A stretch of DNA of 12,851 nt from DATARH01 sp035504075 (GTDB taxonomy: Bacteria > Pseudomonadota > Alphaproteobacteria > ATCC43930 > CGMCC-115725): assembly GCA_035504075.1 (NCBI GenBank), contig DATJSO010000247.1:1-12851 (forward strand), given 5' to 3'. The position numbers and the translations under genes were made by a program. Of the stretch, positions 1 to 6,514 are shown one piece after another. The number at the start of each line of letters is the position of its first letter. Within the stretch, counting starts at the first letter, position 1. The notes beneath the pieces are model-generated. The model had not been told where the DNA came from. It did not search any database and saw only the letters and a list, made by a program, of their open reading frames with translations.

Positions 1-7
1 CTCGATA

Positions 8-715
8 TCAGCGCCGGTGCAGCGAATTCAACGCCTTCTGAACGAGATCGTGCAGCGCCAGCCGATCGGTCGGGGTCAGCGGTCGGCCGCTGCGGCGCGA
101 CACGAATTCGCCCTTGGCCGAAATCGCGATCGGTTCCGGAAAGTATTTGCTTGCCTTGCCGTCCAGCAGGAGCCGGCCGAAGCCGCCGCCGGTCAGCGTC
201 CAGTTGCGCACCGGACCGCAATCGACATGCATAAAATGCGAATTCGGATACCAGCCGACCCCGCCGCGCCGCATCGCGCGGGCGTGGAGCATCGCTTCCT
301 CAAGCCGCACCGGCAGATAGATGTCAAGCGCTCGGCCGTACAGGTGCTGGCTGCGCTCGGCGACGCCGAATGTCGTGCGCGCCAGCATCGCGTTGGTCGC
401 CGGGGTGCGATAAGCCGACAGGATGGTCGCCCTGCTCTCGCCGACCGCGCTCAACACGGCGCTGAGAAAATCGAGGACGCGGACGTCCATGCTGATTTCT
501 TGGCCGCAATGAAAGTCGCGCAGAAAAAACGACAATTCCTTCATCGCGGAACCGATCGGCCCGTCGGCGTCGCGATAGGCGCCGGAGAAGCGCTCGCCGG
601 TATGCGCATTAATCAGATTCAAGCGATCGATCCGAGGTACCGCCGGCACAGCCAAAACCGGCCGTGACGCGAAGACGGACAGCGCTGCAATTGACAGGAT
701 CGAGCGGCGCTTCAT
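8..715 (-). CDS. DUF882 / M15-like murein peptidase, exported
   Basis: This is a 235-residue protein of the DUF882 family (M15-type D-Ala-D-Ala carboxypeptidase or murein endopeptidase fold, as in E. coli MepK/YcbK). The family's known role is zinc-dependent cleavage of peptidoglycan cross-links in the periplasm. The N-terminus has a twin-arginine-like leader (Arg3-Arg4 followed by Ser-Ile-Leu), a hydrophobic stretch at about 5-20 and a likely cleavage after the Val-Leu-Ala at 20-22. Visible family motifs are SAYRTPATNAML (100-111), SQHLYGRALD (122-131) and GWYPNSHFMHVD (154-165). By analogy the zinc ligands are His124, Asp131 and His163. The start follows a purine-rich GAGAAAG. The gene stands alone and is divergent from the flavoprotein gene at 906. 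A C-terminal tail of about 45 residues after the catalytic core is basic and not recognised. The fold is secure, the exact bond cut is inferred. Confidence 0.9.
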   Translation of the reverse strand: MKRRSILSIAALSVFASRPVLAVPAVPRIDRLNLINAHTGERFSGAYRDADGPIGSAMKELSFFLRDFHCGQEISMDVRVLDFLSAVLSAVGESRATILSAYRTPATNAMLARTTFGVAERSQHLYGRALDIYLPVRLEEAMLHARAMRRGGVGWYPNSHFMHVDCGPVRNWTLTGGGFGRLLLDGKASKYFPEPIAISAKGEFVSRRSGRPLTPTDRLALHDLVQKALNSLHRR

Positions 716-730
716 CTGCTTTCTCGGTGG

Positions 731-746
731 CGCGAATAAACTCGCG
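731..746. repeat. Inverted repeat in divergent promoter region
   Basis: CGCGA and TCGCG flank a 6-bp AT-rich centre (ATAAAC). The repeat lies about 16 bp upstream of the peptidase start, in the 190-bp space between the divergent peptidase and flavoprotein genes. An 8-bp GCGATCGC palindrome overlaps its right arm at 744-751. It could be an operator, but short GC palindromes are common in such DNA. Confidence 0.3.
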
Positions 747-841
747 ATCGCATTTCGTCAGTGTAACAGGCAGGGCGGCATCCGGTAAGCGCTGGCTTCG
801 AATTGGCGGCGCGGTGGACGCCTTCGGCCGTGGCGAGCGCC

Positions 842-870
842 TTGACAGCCTGCAATAACGGCGGTGGAGT
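842..870 (+). promoter_or_regulatory. Candidate sigma-70-type promoter for flavoprotein gene
   Basis: A perfect -35 hexamer TTGACA at 842-847 is followed by a 17-bp spacer and a weak -10 TGGAGT at 865-870 (3 of 6 matches). The predicted transcript would begin near 876 and carry the GGGAGG ribosome site and ATG at 906. The -10 is poor, so confidence is modest. Confidence 0.35.
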
Positions 871-905
871 GCGGCCGGCAACAAGCAAGGGAGGACCGCA
901 GCGAC

Positions 906-2117
906 ATGGCCCGCACAGCAGCCGAGCGCGCGTCCCAGGATCAGCGCCGGCCGAACGGCGCCGACTATCTGGCGCGGGTGCGCGAATTGGCGCCGGCGCT
1001 GGCCGCTGCGGCGCCTGAAATCGACGAACGGCGCGAATTGCCGGAGCGCATCGTCGCGGCGCTCGTCGAGCGCGGCCTCTTTCGCCTGCTGCTGCCGCAT
1101 TTCCTCGGCGGCGCCGAACTGTTGCCGGCCGACTATGTGCCGATCATCGAGGAAGTGGCAAAGACTGACGCCAGCACCGCCTGGTGCTTGAACCAAAATT
1201 CCGGCTGCTCGATGACGGCGGCCTATCTCGCGCCCGAGGCGGCGCGGGCGATCTTCGGTGAGCCGCACGGCATCCTCGCCTGGGGGCCGGGGCCGGGTGA
1301 GGCGCGGGCCGTGCCGGGCGGCTACCGGGTCACCGCGCGCTTCAGCTTTGCCAGCGGCAGCCATCACGCGACCTGGCTCGGCTGCCACATGCCGGTCATC
1401 GGACCGGATGGGCGGCCGCGCCTCGACCCGGACGGCGCGCCGGTCGTGCGCACAATGCTGTTCCCGAAAAGCGCGGCGAAATTCGCCGACATCTGGCACA
1501 CCATCGGGCTGCGCGGCACCGGCAGCGACGAGTATTTGGTCGAAGACCTGTTTGTGCCCGACGCGTATTCGGTCGATGTGCTGTCACGCCGCGCCGAGCC
1601 GGCGCGGCAAGGCGGCCTGCTCTACCGCTTCAGTTCGCTGATCCTGTATGCTGCCGGGTTCGCCGGCGTTGCGCTCGGCATTGCCCGCAGCACGCTGGCG
1701 CATTTCATCGCATTGGCGCACGACAAGATCCCACGCGGCGCGCCGAGCACGATGCGCAACAACAACGTCACCCAGCGCGAGACCGCGCTCGCCGAGGCGC
1801 GGCTTGCCTCGGCGCGGCGGTATCTGTTGGGTTCGCTCGAAGACATCGCCGCGGCGGTCGCGGCGCGCGGCCACATCACGCTCGACGAGCGGATGACGAT
1901 CAGGCTGGCCGCGACCTTTGCAATTCACACCGCCGTCGATGTCGTCGACATGCTCTACCAGGCAGCCGGCGCCACGGCGATCTTCAACGAGAACCCGTTC
2001 GAGCGCCGCTTCCGCGATATCCACTCGGTCGCGCAGCAATTGCAGGGCCGCCAACAGCATTTCGAGACGGTCGGGCAATACCTGCTCGGCCTTGAAGGCG
2101 ACACCGGCTGGCTGTAG
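906..2117 (+). CDS. Acyl-CoA dehydrogenase-fold flavin monooxygenase-like protein
   Basis: This is a 403-residue member of the acyl-CoA dehydrogenase superfamily. It most resembles the flavin-dependent monooxygenase branch (HsaA, HpaH-type C2 hydroxylase, DszC) rather than true dehydrogenases. Seen in the sequence are an N-terminal helical region with ERGLFRLLLPHFLGGAEL, a middle beta domain ending in LRGTGSDEYLVEDLFVP, and a C-terminal helical domain ending in FRDIHSVAQQLQGRQQHFE. That Arg-Asp-x-His motif is usual in the hydroxylase branch, and no acyl-CoA dehydrogenase catalytic Glu context is evident. Members use reduced flavin from a separate reductase, and none lies in this window. The start at ATG 906 is chosen over an in-frame GTG at 864 because GGGAGG sits about 11 bp before it. 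The gene is monocistronic, so substrate context is missing; an unusual dehydrogenase remains possible. Confidence 0.85.
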   Translation: MARTAAERASQDQRRPNGADYLARVRELAPALAAAAPEIDERRELPERIVAALVERGLFRLLLPHFLGGAELLPADYVPIIEEVAKTDASTAWCLNQNSGCSMTAAYLAPEAARAIFGEPHGILAWGPGPGEARAVPGGYRVTARFSFASGSHHATWLGCHMPVIGPDGRPRLDPDGAPVVRTMLFPKSAAKFADIWHTIGLRGTGSDEYLVEDLFVPDAYSVDVLSRRAEPARQGGLLYRFSSLILYAAGFAGVALGIARSTLAHFIALAHDKIPRGAPSTMRNNNVTQRETALAEARLASARRYLLGSLEDIAAAVAARGHITLDERMTIRLAATFAIHTAVDVVDMLYQAAGATAIFNENPFERRFRDIHSVAQQLQGRQQHFETVGQYLLGLEGDTGWL

Positions 2118-2133
2118 GCGGTTTCCGTCCGCC
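2117..2133. terminator. Possible hairpin between convergent genes
   Basis: GGCGG at 2117-2121 pairs with CCGCC at 2129-2133 across a 7-base loop, starting at the last base of the flavoprotein stop codon and ending just before the stop of the convergent response regulator. There is no T run, so intrinsic termination is uncertain. Confidence 0.2.
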
Positions 2134-2141
2134 GGCCGCCC

Positions 2142-2558
2142 TCAGACAGCGGCGGAGAGCGGGGGCCGATCGCCCTTTGGCCGGGTGACGCACAGTGCAG
2201 CGTTGTCCTTCAGCAGCCGGTCGATCAACTCGGTCAGATCCTGCATGCGGAAGGGCTTGGTCAGGTGGCGCCGGCCGCTCGCTTCGAGGCGGGCGCGCTG
2301 CGCCGGGTCGCCGGTCGTCAGGATGACGCCGCATCCCCTCTCGCCGGCGAGTTCGGCGAGCGCGAAGCCGTCCTCGCTGCCACGCAACGACACGTCGATG
2401 ATCGCAACGTCGAAATCCTCGCGGTCGAGCGCCACCCGCATCTCCGCCGCGGTTCCGGCGAGGGCAAATTCATAGCCGGCGTGATCCAGGACATCACCCA
2501 ATAAAGCACGTACGGCGTCATCGTCCTCGACGACAATTATTTTACAGATTCGATCCAT
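2142..2558 (-). CDS. Single-domain response regulator (CheY-like receiver)
   Basis: This is a stand-alone receiver domain of about 138 residues. The acidic pocket is EDDD near the N-terminus (residues 11-14). The phospho-acceptor is Asp55 in AIIDVS, the switch Thr is in LTTGD (81-82), and the invariant Lys101 is in TKPF. A short tail of about 30 residues after the receiver has no output-domain motif, so the protein should act by protein contact rather than DNA binding. An alternative GTG start lies 9 bp upstream at 2567; both starts have a GAGG at short spacing, and ATG is preferred here. It lies 160 bp downstream of the ABC exporter gene on the same strand, so co-transcription is possible but not shown. 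No kinase gene is near. The receiver call is secure and the pathway is unknown. Confidence 0.9.
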   Translation of the reverse strand: MDRICKIIVVEDDDAVRALLGDVLDHAGYEFALAGTAAEMRVALDREDFDVAIIDVSLRGSEDGFALAELAGERGCGVILTTGDPAQRARLEASGRRHLTKPFRMQDLTELIDRLLKDNAALCVTRPKGDRPPLSAAV

Positions 2559-2687
2559 TGACCTCACGCGGCCTCGGCTTCGCCTGCTGCAACAGGACGA
2601 ACGCTCGGGCAGGCCGCGATTACCCCTGATGTTGCCGGTCGTGTCGCCGGTTCCCGATTAACGACCGCGGTGGCGCAAAGTTTCGTT

Positions 2688-2715
2688 CCGCCCGGCATTG
2701 CGGCGCCGCCCGGCA
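2688..2715. repeat. 10-bp direct repeat after ABC gene
   Basis: CCGCCCGGCA occurs at 2688-2697 and again at 2706-2715, an 18-bp period, immediately beyond the stop codon of the exporter gene. The function is unknown. It may be a chance GC-rich repeat or part of a transcript end. Confidence 0.4.
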
Positions 2716-2718
2716 GGC

Positions 2719-4524
2719 TCAGCCCGTTTCGAGCGCCGCCTCGCGCTCGGCTTCCGCCTGTTGCCGCGCCCACATCGCAGCGTAGGCGCCGCCGGCGGCG
2801 AGCAGCGCGCGATGACGGCCGCGTTCGACGATGCGACCCGCGTCGAGCACGAGTATCTCGTCGGCATCGACGATCGTCGACAGGCGATGCGCGACGACGA
2901 GCGTTGTGCGGTCGGCGGCGACCTCGGCGAGGCTGTTCTGGATCTCGCGCTCGGTTTTCGAATCGAGCGCCGAGGTTGCCTCGTCGAAGATCAGGATCTC
3001 GGGCGCCTTGAGGACGACGCGGGCGATTGCGACGCGCTGCTTCTCGCCGCCCGACAGCTTGAGGCCGCGTTCGCCGACGACTGTGTCATAACCATCGGGC
3101 AGCGCCGCGACGAAATTGTGGATATGGGCGCGCCGCGCCGCCGCCTCGACCTCGGCCCGGCCGGCACCGGGCCGGCCGTAGGCGATGTTGTAGAAAATCG
3201 TATCGTTGAACAGCACGGTATCCTGCGGCACGACGCCGATCGCCCGCCGGAGGCTGTCCTGCGTCACCTCGCGGATGTCTTCGCCGTCGATTTCGATCGC
3301 GCCGGCATCGACGTCGTAAAATCGGAACAGGAGGCGCGCGATCGTCGATTTGCCGGCCCCGCTGGCGCCGACGATCGCGACTTTGGCGCCGGCCGGCACG
3401 GCGAAGTCGATGTCGTTCAGGATCGGGCGCCGCGGGTCGTAGGCGAAATCGACATGGCGGAAGGCGATGGCGCCGCGCCGCACCGACAGCGCCGGCGCGC
3501 CGAGGCGATCTTCGACCTCGGGCGCGATCTGCAACAGGCCGAGCATCTGTTCAAGGTCGGTCAGCGACTGCTTGATGTTGCGGTAGACGACGCCGAGGAA
3601 ATTGAGCGGCGTGTAAAGCTGGATCAGGTAGGTGTTGACCAGCACGAAGTCGCCGACCGTCATCCGCCCGGCGGCGACGCCCTCGCCCGCCAGCACCATG
3701 ACCCCGACGAGGCCGCTGGAGATGATGACACCCTGGCCGATATTGAGCGCCGACAGCGTCGTCTGGCTCCTGACGGCGGCGCGCTCGTAAGCCGCCAGCG
3801 CGCGATCGTAGCGCGAGGCCTCGTGCGCCTCATTGGCGAAATACTTGACCGTTTCGTAGTTCAGCATCGCGTCCACCGATTTCGCGTTGGCCTCGGTGTT
3901 GCGGTCGTTCATCTCGCGGCGGAAACGGATGCGCCAGTCGGTCACGCTGAACGTGAAGGTGATATAGGCCGCGATCGTCGCCAGCGTCACGCCGGCAAAG
4001 CTCCAACTGTAAAAGCGCCACAAAATCGCGCAGACAATCGCAATCTCGAACAACGTCGGCACGATGTTGAACAAAAGAAAGGACAACAGAAATTCGATCG
4101 CGGCGGTGCCGCGCTCGATCGCGCGCGCGAGACCGCCGGTACGCCGGTCGAGATGGAAGCGCAACGACAGCGAATGAAGGTGCCGGAACACCCGCAGCGC
4201 GATCTGCCGCACCGCGCGCTGCTCGACCTTGGCGAAGACGCCGTCGCGCAGTTGGTTGAAGCCCTGCGACAGCACGCGCGCCGCGCCGTAGGCGAGAATC
4301 GCCGCGACCGGCACCGCAACGAGGCCGGGATGCGGCGCCAGCGCGTCGACCGCGCGTTTATAGAACAACGGAACCGCGATCGTGACGAGCTTGCCGATGA
4401 CGAGCAACAGCAACGCGATAACGACGCGCAGCCGCAACGCCGGCGCCTGGCGCGGCCACAGATAGGGTGCCAGCGCCCGCAATGCCCGCACGCGGCCGGC
4501 GCGGCGCGGGCGATGCGCGGTCAT
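2719..4524 (-). CDS. Atm1-like ABC exporter (fused permease and ATPase)
   Basis: This is a 601-residue half-transporter with an N-terminal six-helix exporter domain (about 25-320) and a C-terminal ATPase (about 350-590). It has all ATPase motifs: Walker A GASGAGKST (386-394), Q-loop Gln434, signature LSGGEKQ (490-496), Walker B ILIFDE (510-515) and H-loop His546. The NYETVKYFANE stretch at 222-232 is characteristic of the Atm1/HMT1 family, which homodimerises and exports glutathione-linked sulfur or metal conjugates across the inner membrane. The start at 4524 is chosen over an upstream in-frame start at 4617 because the latter lies inside the preceding exporter gene, while 4524 is preceded by GGGGGG and sits 25 bp after that gene's stop. 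The pairing with an MFS pump suggests a shared efflux operon. The substrate is inferred from family only. Confidence 0.92.
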   Translation of the reverse strand: MTAHRPRRAGRVRALRALAPYLWPRQAPALRLRVVIALLLLVIGKLVTIAVPLFYKRAVDALAPHPGLVAVPVAAILAYGAARVLSQGFNQLRDGVFAKVEQRAVRQIALRVFRHLHSLSLRFHLDRRTGGLARAIERGTAAIEFLLSFLLFNIVPTLFEIAIVCAILWRFYSWSFAGVTLATIAAYITFTFSVTDWRIRFRREMNDRNTEANAKSVDAMLNYETVKYFANEAHEASRYDRALAAYERAAVRSQTTLSALNIGQGVIISSGLVGVMVLAGEGVAAGRMTVGDFVLVNTYLIQLYTPLNFLGVVYRNIKQSLTDLEQMLGLLQIAPEVEDRLGAPALSVRRGAIAFRHVDFAYDPRRPILNDIDFAVPAGAKVAIVGASGAGKSTIARLLFRFYDVDAGAIEIDGEDIREVTQDSLRRAIGVVPQDTVLFNDTIFYNIAYGRPGAGRAEVEAAARRAHIHNFVAALPDGYDTVVGERGLKLSGGEKQRVAIARVVLKAPEILIFDEATSALDSKTEREIQNSLAEVAADRTTLVVAHRLSTIVDADEILVLDAGRIVERGRHRALLAAGGAYAAMWARQQAEAEREAALETG

Positions 4525-4549
4525 CGCCCCCCGCGCGATTGCGTTCGGA

Positions 4550-5728
4550 TCATTCGGCCGGCGGCGAGGCCACGGCAAGCGGCGGCACGCTCCAGCCGAT
4601 CGCCAGCGCGCCGACAACCAGCACGGCCGCCCAGAAATACGGGCTGCTGTGGCTGATATCGGCGAACAGGTAACCCGCCATCGGCGGCCCGATCACCCGC
4701 GCCAGGCTGCCGAGCGAACGCGTGACGCCGAGCACCTCGCCCTGCTCGCCGCTGTCGGCGTGGCGCGAGATCAGGCTGTTCAGCGCCGGCTGGCTGAGGC
4801 CGAGGCCGAAGGCGAGCAATGCAAAGGCGGCGAGCAGGATCGGCAGGGCGGACGCAAACGGCACGACGACCAACCCGGCGGCGAGCAGCACCAGACCGCA
4901 GGACAACAATGGCTCCTCGCCATAGCGCCGCGTCAGCCGGCGGGTCAACCCGCCCTGCATGATCGCCGACAGGAGGCCGAGATAGGCGAACGCGTAGCCG
5001 ACCCGCTCCGGCCCCCAATCCAGCTGCCGCAATGCCCATAACGCAAAAATGCTCTCCATTGCGGCAAACGCCAAGGTCACGAGGAAAAAGATCGTGACGA
5101 GGCGCGACAGGACCGGCCGGCGCAGCGCGCCGCGGATCATCCCGAGGCGGCCGCGCGGCCGGGCCGTATTGCGGAGCGCCGGCGCTAGGCTCTCGCGCAG
5201 CAGGAAGAGGACGCCGCACAGCGCCGCCACGGACAGCCCCGCCGCAACCCAGGCCGGGCTTTGCAGGTTGGCCGTCATGGGGTTGCTGCCGGCGAGAAAC
5301 CCGCCGATCGCCGGCCCGAAAATGAATCCGAGGCCGAAGGCGGCGCCGATCATGCCCATGCCGTGGGCGCGCTCTTCGGGCTTTGTCGTGTCGGCGATGT
5401 AGGCCTGGGCGGCGGCGATATTGCCGGCGCAGGCGCCGGCAAAGGCGCGGGCCGCAAACAGCATCCACAAATCCGTCGCGGCACCGAGCCAGACATAGGC
5501 GAGCGCCGCCGCCGCCATGCTCGCCATCAGCACCGGCCGGCGGCCGATGCGGTCGCTGAGCCGGCCCCAGAGCGGCGCCGTTATGAACTGCGCCAGCGAA
5601 TACGTGGCAAGCAGCCATGTCACCTCGGGCGCCGTCGCACCGAAGCGCACTGCATAAAAGGGCAGCAGCGGGATGACCAGGCCGAAGCCGACGAGATCGA
5701 CAAAAACGATGAGGAAGATCGTCGCCAT
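4550..5728 (-). CDS. MFS drug-proton antiporter, TetA-like family
   Basis: This is a 392-residue, twelve-helix major facilitator of the TCR/TetA-like group, normal length for the family. Helix 1 reads LIVFVDLVGFGLVIPLLPFY. The loop 2-3 signature motif A is intact as GRLSDRIGRRP (55-65). The helix 5 motif C region GAAFGLGFIFGPAIGG (128-143) is typical of drug-proton antiporters. It should expel a small hydrophobic compound from the cytoplasm by proton exchange. The start at 5728 is chosen because AAGGG lies 5 bp before it and helix 1 begins at residue 4. The frame stays open another 71 residues to a GTG at 5941, but that extension is Arg-rich and not membrane-like. It is the first gene of a minus-strand operon with the ABC exporter. 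The natural substrate is unknown. Confidence 0.9.
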   Translation of the reverse strand: MATIFLIVFVDLVGFGLVIPLLPFYAVRFGATAPEVTWLLATYSLAQFITAPLWGRLSDRIGRRPVLMASMAAAALAYVWLGAATDLWMLFAARAFAGACAGNIAAAQAYIADTTKPEERAHGMGMIGAAFGLGFIFGPAIGGFLAGSNPMTANLQSPAWVAAGLSVAALCGVLFLLRESLAPALRNTARPRGRLGMIRGALRRPVLSRLVTIFFLVTLAFAAMESIFALWALRQLDWGPERVGYAFAYLGLLSAIMQGGLTRRLTRRYGEEPLLSCGLVLLAAGLVVVPFASALPILLAAFALLAFGLGLSQPALNSLISRHADSGEQGEVLGVTRSLGSLARVIGPPMAGYLFADISHSSPYFWAAVLVVGALAIGWSVPPLAVASPPAE

Positions 5729-5957
5729 CGCGGCCCTTGATATCGCGCCGGCGCGAACGTGAACAAGAGCAGATCGTCGCAGCCATGCGATTCGCCCATT
5801 GCGCCTCCCCGCCGACCGGCTCGCCATGAGCGCGGCGCCCGTCCGTCGGGCGCGCTCTCGCAGCCGGCGGATGAGCGGCCTCCGCCCGAAATTCGGCGGA
5901 AATCGATTTAAAAAGCGGGGCGCTTCGTCGGCGAATTTCACCCGCCGGCGGGGCCCA

Positions 5958-5989
5958 TTAACTGCGCCTTAACTGGCGGGGAGTTTATT
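5958..5989 (+). promoter_or_regulatory. CtrA box (TTAA-N7-TTAA) with downstream -10
   Basis: TTAA at 5958-5961 and TTAA at 5969-5972 are separated by exactly seven bases, the full consensus of the alphaproteobacterial master regulator CtrA, and the second half continues with C as in TTAAC. A TTTATT at 5984-5989 could be the -10, with the CtrA box lying over the -35 region, a usual arrangement. The promoter would point toward the pilin remnant and the intact flp gene. Pilin genes are known CtrA targets in Caulobacter. Binding here is inferred from the match alone. Confidence 0.6.
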
Positions 5990-6007
5990 GGGGACACGCA
6001 ATCAAAA

Positions 6008-6208
6008 GAGGAGCCTGCGGCGGCGGTGGCTCAACGTGCGACCAGGGCCGGTTCGGTTTTCGCTCGCAGCGCGGGCAAAGCCGCCGCGAAGGCCGGGAAG
6101 CACGGCGGGCCGGTTGATGCCGCGACTTCGATAGCGCGATTGCGACGCTCCAGTCGGTCGGAACCGAACGGGGCAGCTTGTTCAACGCCCGTCGCGTCCG
6201 GCTTGTAA
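6008..6208 (+). pseudogene. Probable decayed first copy of flp pilin
   Basis: The stretch just upstream of flp looks like a degenerate copy of it. A GAGGAG at 6008-6013 lies 200 bp before TAA at 6206-6208; in flp the same GAGGAG lies 201 bp before the stop. Over the last 63 bases the two align at 39 of 63 positions with one single-base gap. Read in the frame of 6157, it gives VGTERGSLFNA (flp: VGTNLSSIFNT), and removing one C near 6188 restores VASGL then stop (flp: VATDL then stop). Further 5', around 6112-6135, GGTTGAT and following bases resemble the GLIAALIA codons of flp with small indels. The first half is poorly alignable. The alternative is a basic 60-residue small protein from GTG 6026. 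The pseudogene reading is inference from this hand alignment. Confidence 0.45.
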
Positions 6209-6243
6209 CATCAGCGGCGCTCCGGCCAACGAGGAGACTATCG

Positions 6244-6432
6244 ATGCAGGTTCTACAGACCGTTACCAAGGGGAATGCGATGATCCAGCGGCTGCTGCGC
6301 GACGAGAACGGCGCGACCGCGATTGAATACGGGCTGATCGCGGCGCTGATCGCGGTCGCGGCCATCGCCGCGTTCCGTCTCGTCGGCACCAACCTCAGCT
6401 CGATCTTCAATACCGTCGCAACCGACTTGTAG
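6244..6432 (+). CDS. flp: Flp/Fap-type pilin (type IVb prepilin)
   Basis: This is a 62-residue class IVb prepilin of the Flp/PilA type, the major subunit of Tad (tight adherence) pili. After a short basic leader comes RLLRDENG, then the conserved cleavage site Gly/Ala-Thr-Ala-Ile-Glu-Tyr (Glu at +5, Tyr at +6). A single hydrophobic helix GLIAALIAVAAIAAF and the usual VGTNLSSIFNTVATDL tail follow. The prepilin would be cut by a TadV/CpaA peptidase, which is not in the window. The start at 6244 has GAGGAG at a 7-bp spacing; an in-frame ATG at 6280 with AAGGGG is also usable and would give a 50-residue protein. No tad/cpa assembly genes lie nearby, so the gene is an orphan here. Control from the CtrA box about 270 bp upstream is likely but unproven. 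Confidence 0.93.
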   Translation: MQVLQTVTKGNAMIQRLLRDENGATAIEYGLIAALIAVAAIAAFRLVGTNLSSIFNTVATDL

Positions 6433-6454
6433 CGCCCGTTGCCGCACCCCCTGC

Positions 6455-6475
6455 CCTGCCCCACCAGGGGGCAGG
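6455..6475. terminator. GC-rich hairpin between convergent flp and HD genes
   Basis: CCTGCCCC at 6455-6462 and GGGGCAGG at 6468-6475 form a perfect 8-bp stem with a 5-base loop, 22 bp after the flp stop and 40 bp before the end of the convergent HD gene. No T tract follows on either strand, so it may aid termination or 3' stability rather than act as a classical terminator. Confidence 0.4.
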
Positions 6476-6514
6476 CGCCGGGCGCGCGGCGGCTGCTCGT
6501 TGCGGGTCGCGCCG

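Larger units (their letters stand above)
5729..6243. other. Intergenic region between MFS and flp genes
   Basis: This 515-bp divergent region holds an 8-bp inverted repeat (GAAATTCG at 5888-5895 and CGAATTTC at 5932-5939), an AT-rich patch near 5900-5915 that could serve the MFS promoter, a CtrA-type box, and a likely decayed pilin copy. No intact protein gene is convincing here. A 60-codon frame at 6026-6208 with a GTG start is discussed under the pilin remnant. Confidence 0.6.

Noticed and set aside
2568..2718. EcfG-type stress promoter (GGAAC and CGTT) before the receiver gene
   Set aside because: The two elements on the minus strand are 21 bp apart, longer than the 16-18 bp expected.
2698..4656. 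A 652-codon plus-strand frame across the ABC exporter gene
   Set aside because: It is antisense to an exporter with every ATPase motif intact, and its product is Arg/Asp-rich low-complexity sequence with no recognisable domain; long antisense frames are expected at this GC content.
4521..5786. A 421-codon minus-strand frame overlapping the MFS gene
   Set aside because: It is the shifted frame of the MFS gene; its product lacks the membrane helices and motif A seen in the real frame.
5888..5939. 8-bp inverted repeat GAAATTCG / CGAATTTC as an operator for the MFS gene
   Set aside because: The arms are 36 bp apart and overlap other AT-rich words; it is recorded in the intergenic entry but is too weak to call as a site.
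5729..5941. N-terminal extension of the MFS gene to a GTG at 5941
   Set aside because: The added 71 residues are basic and not conserved-looking, and a good ribosome site precedes the ATG at 5728.
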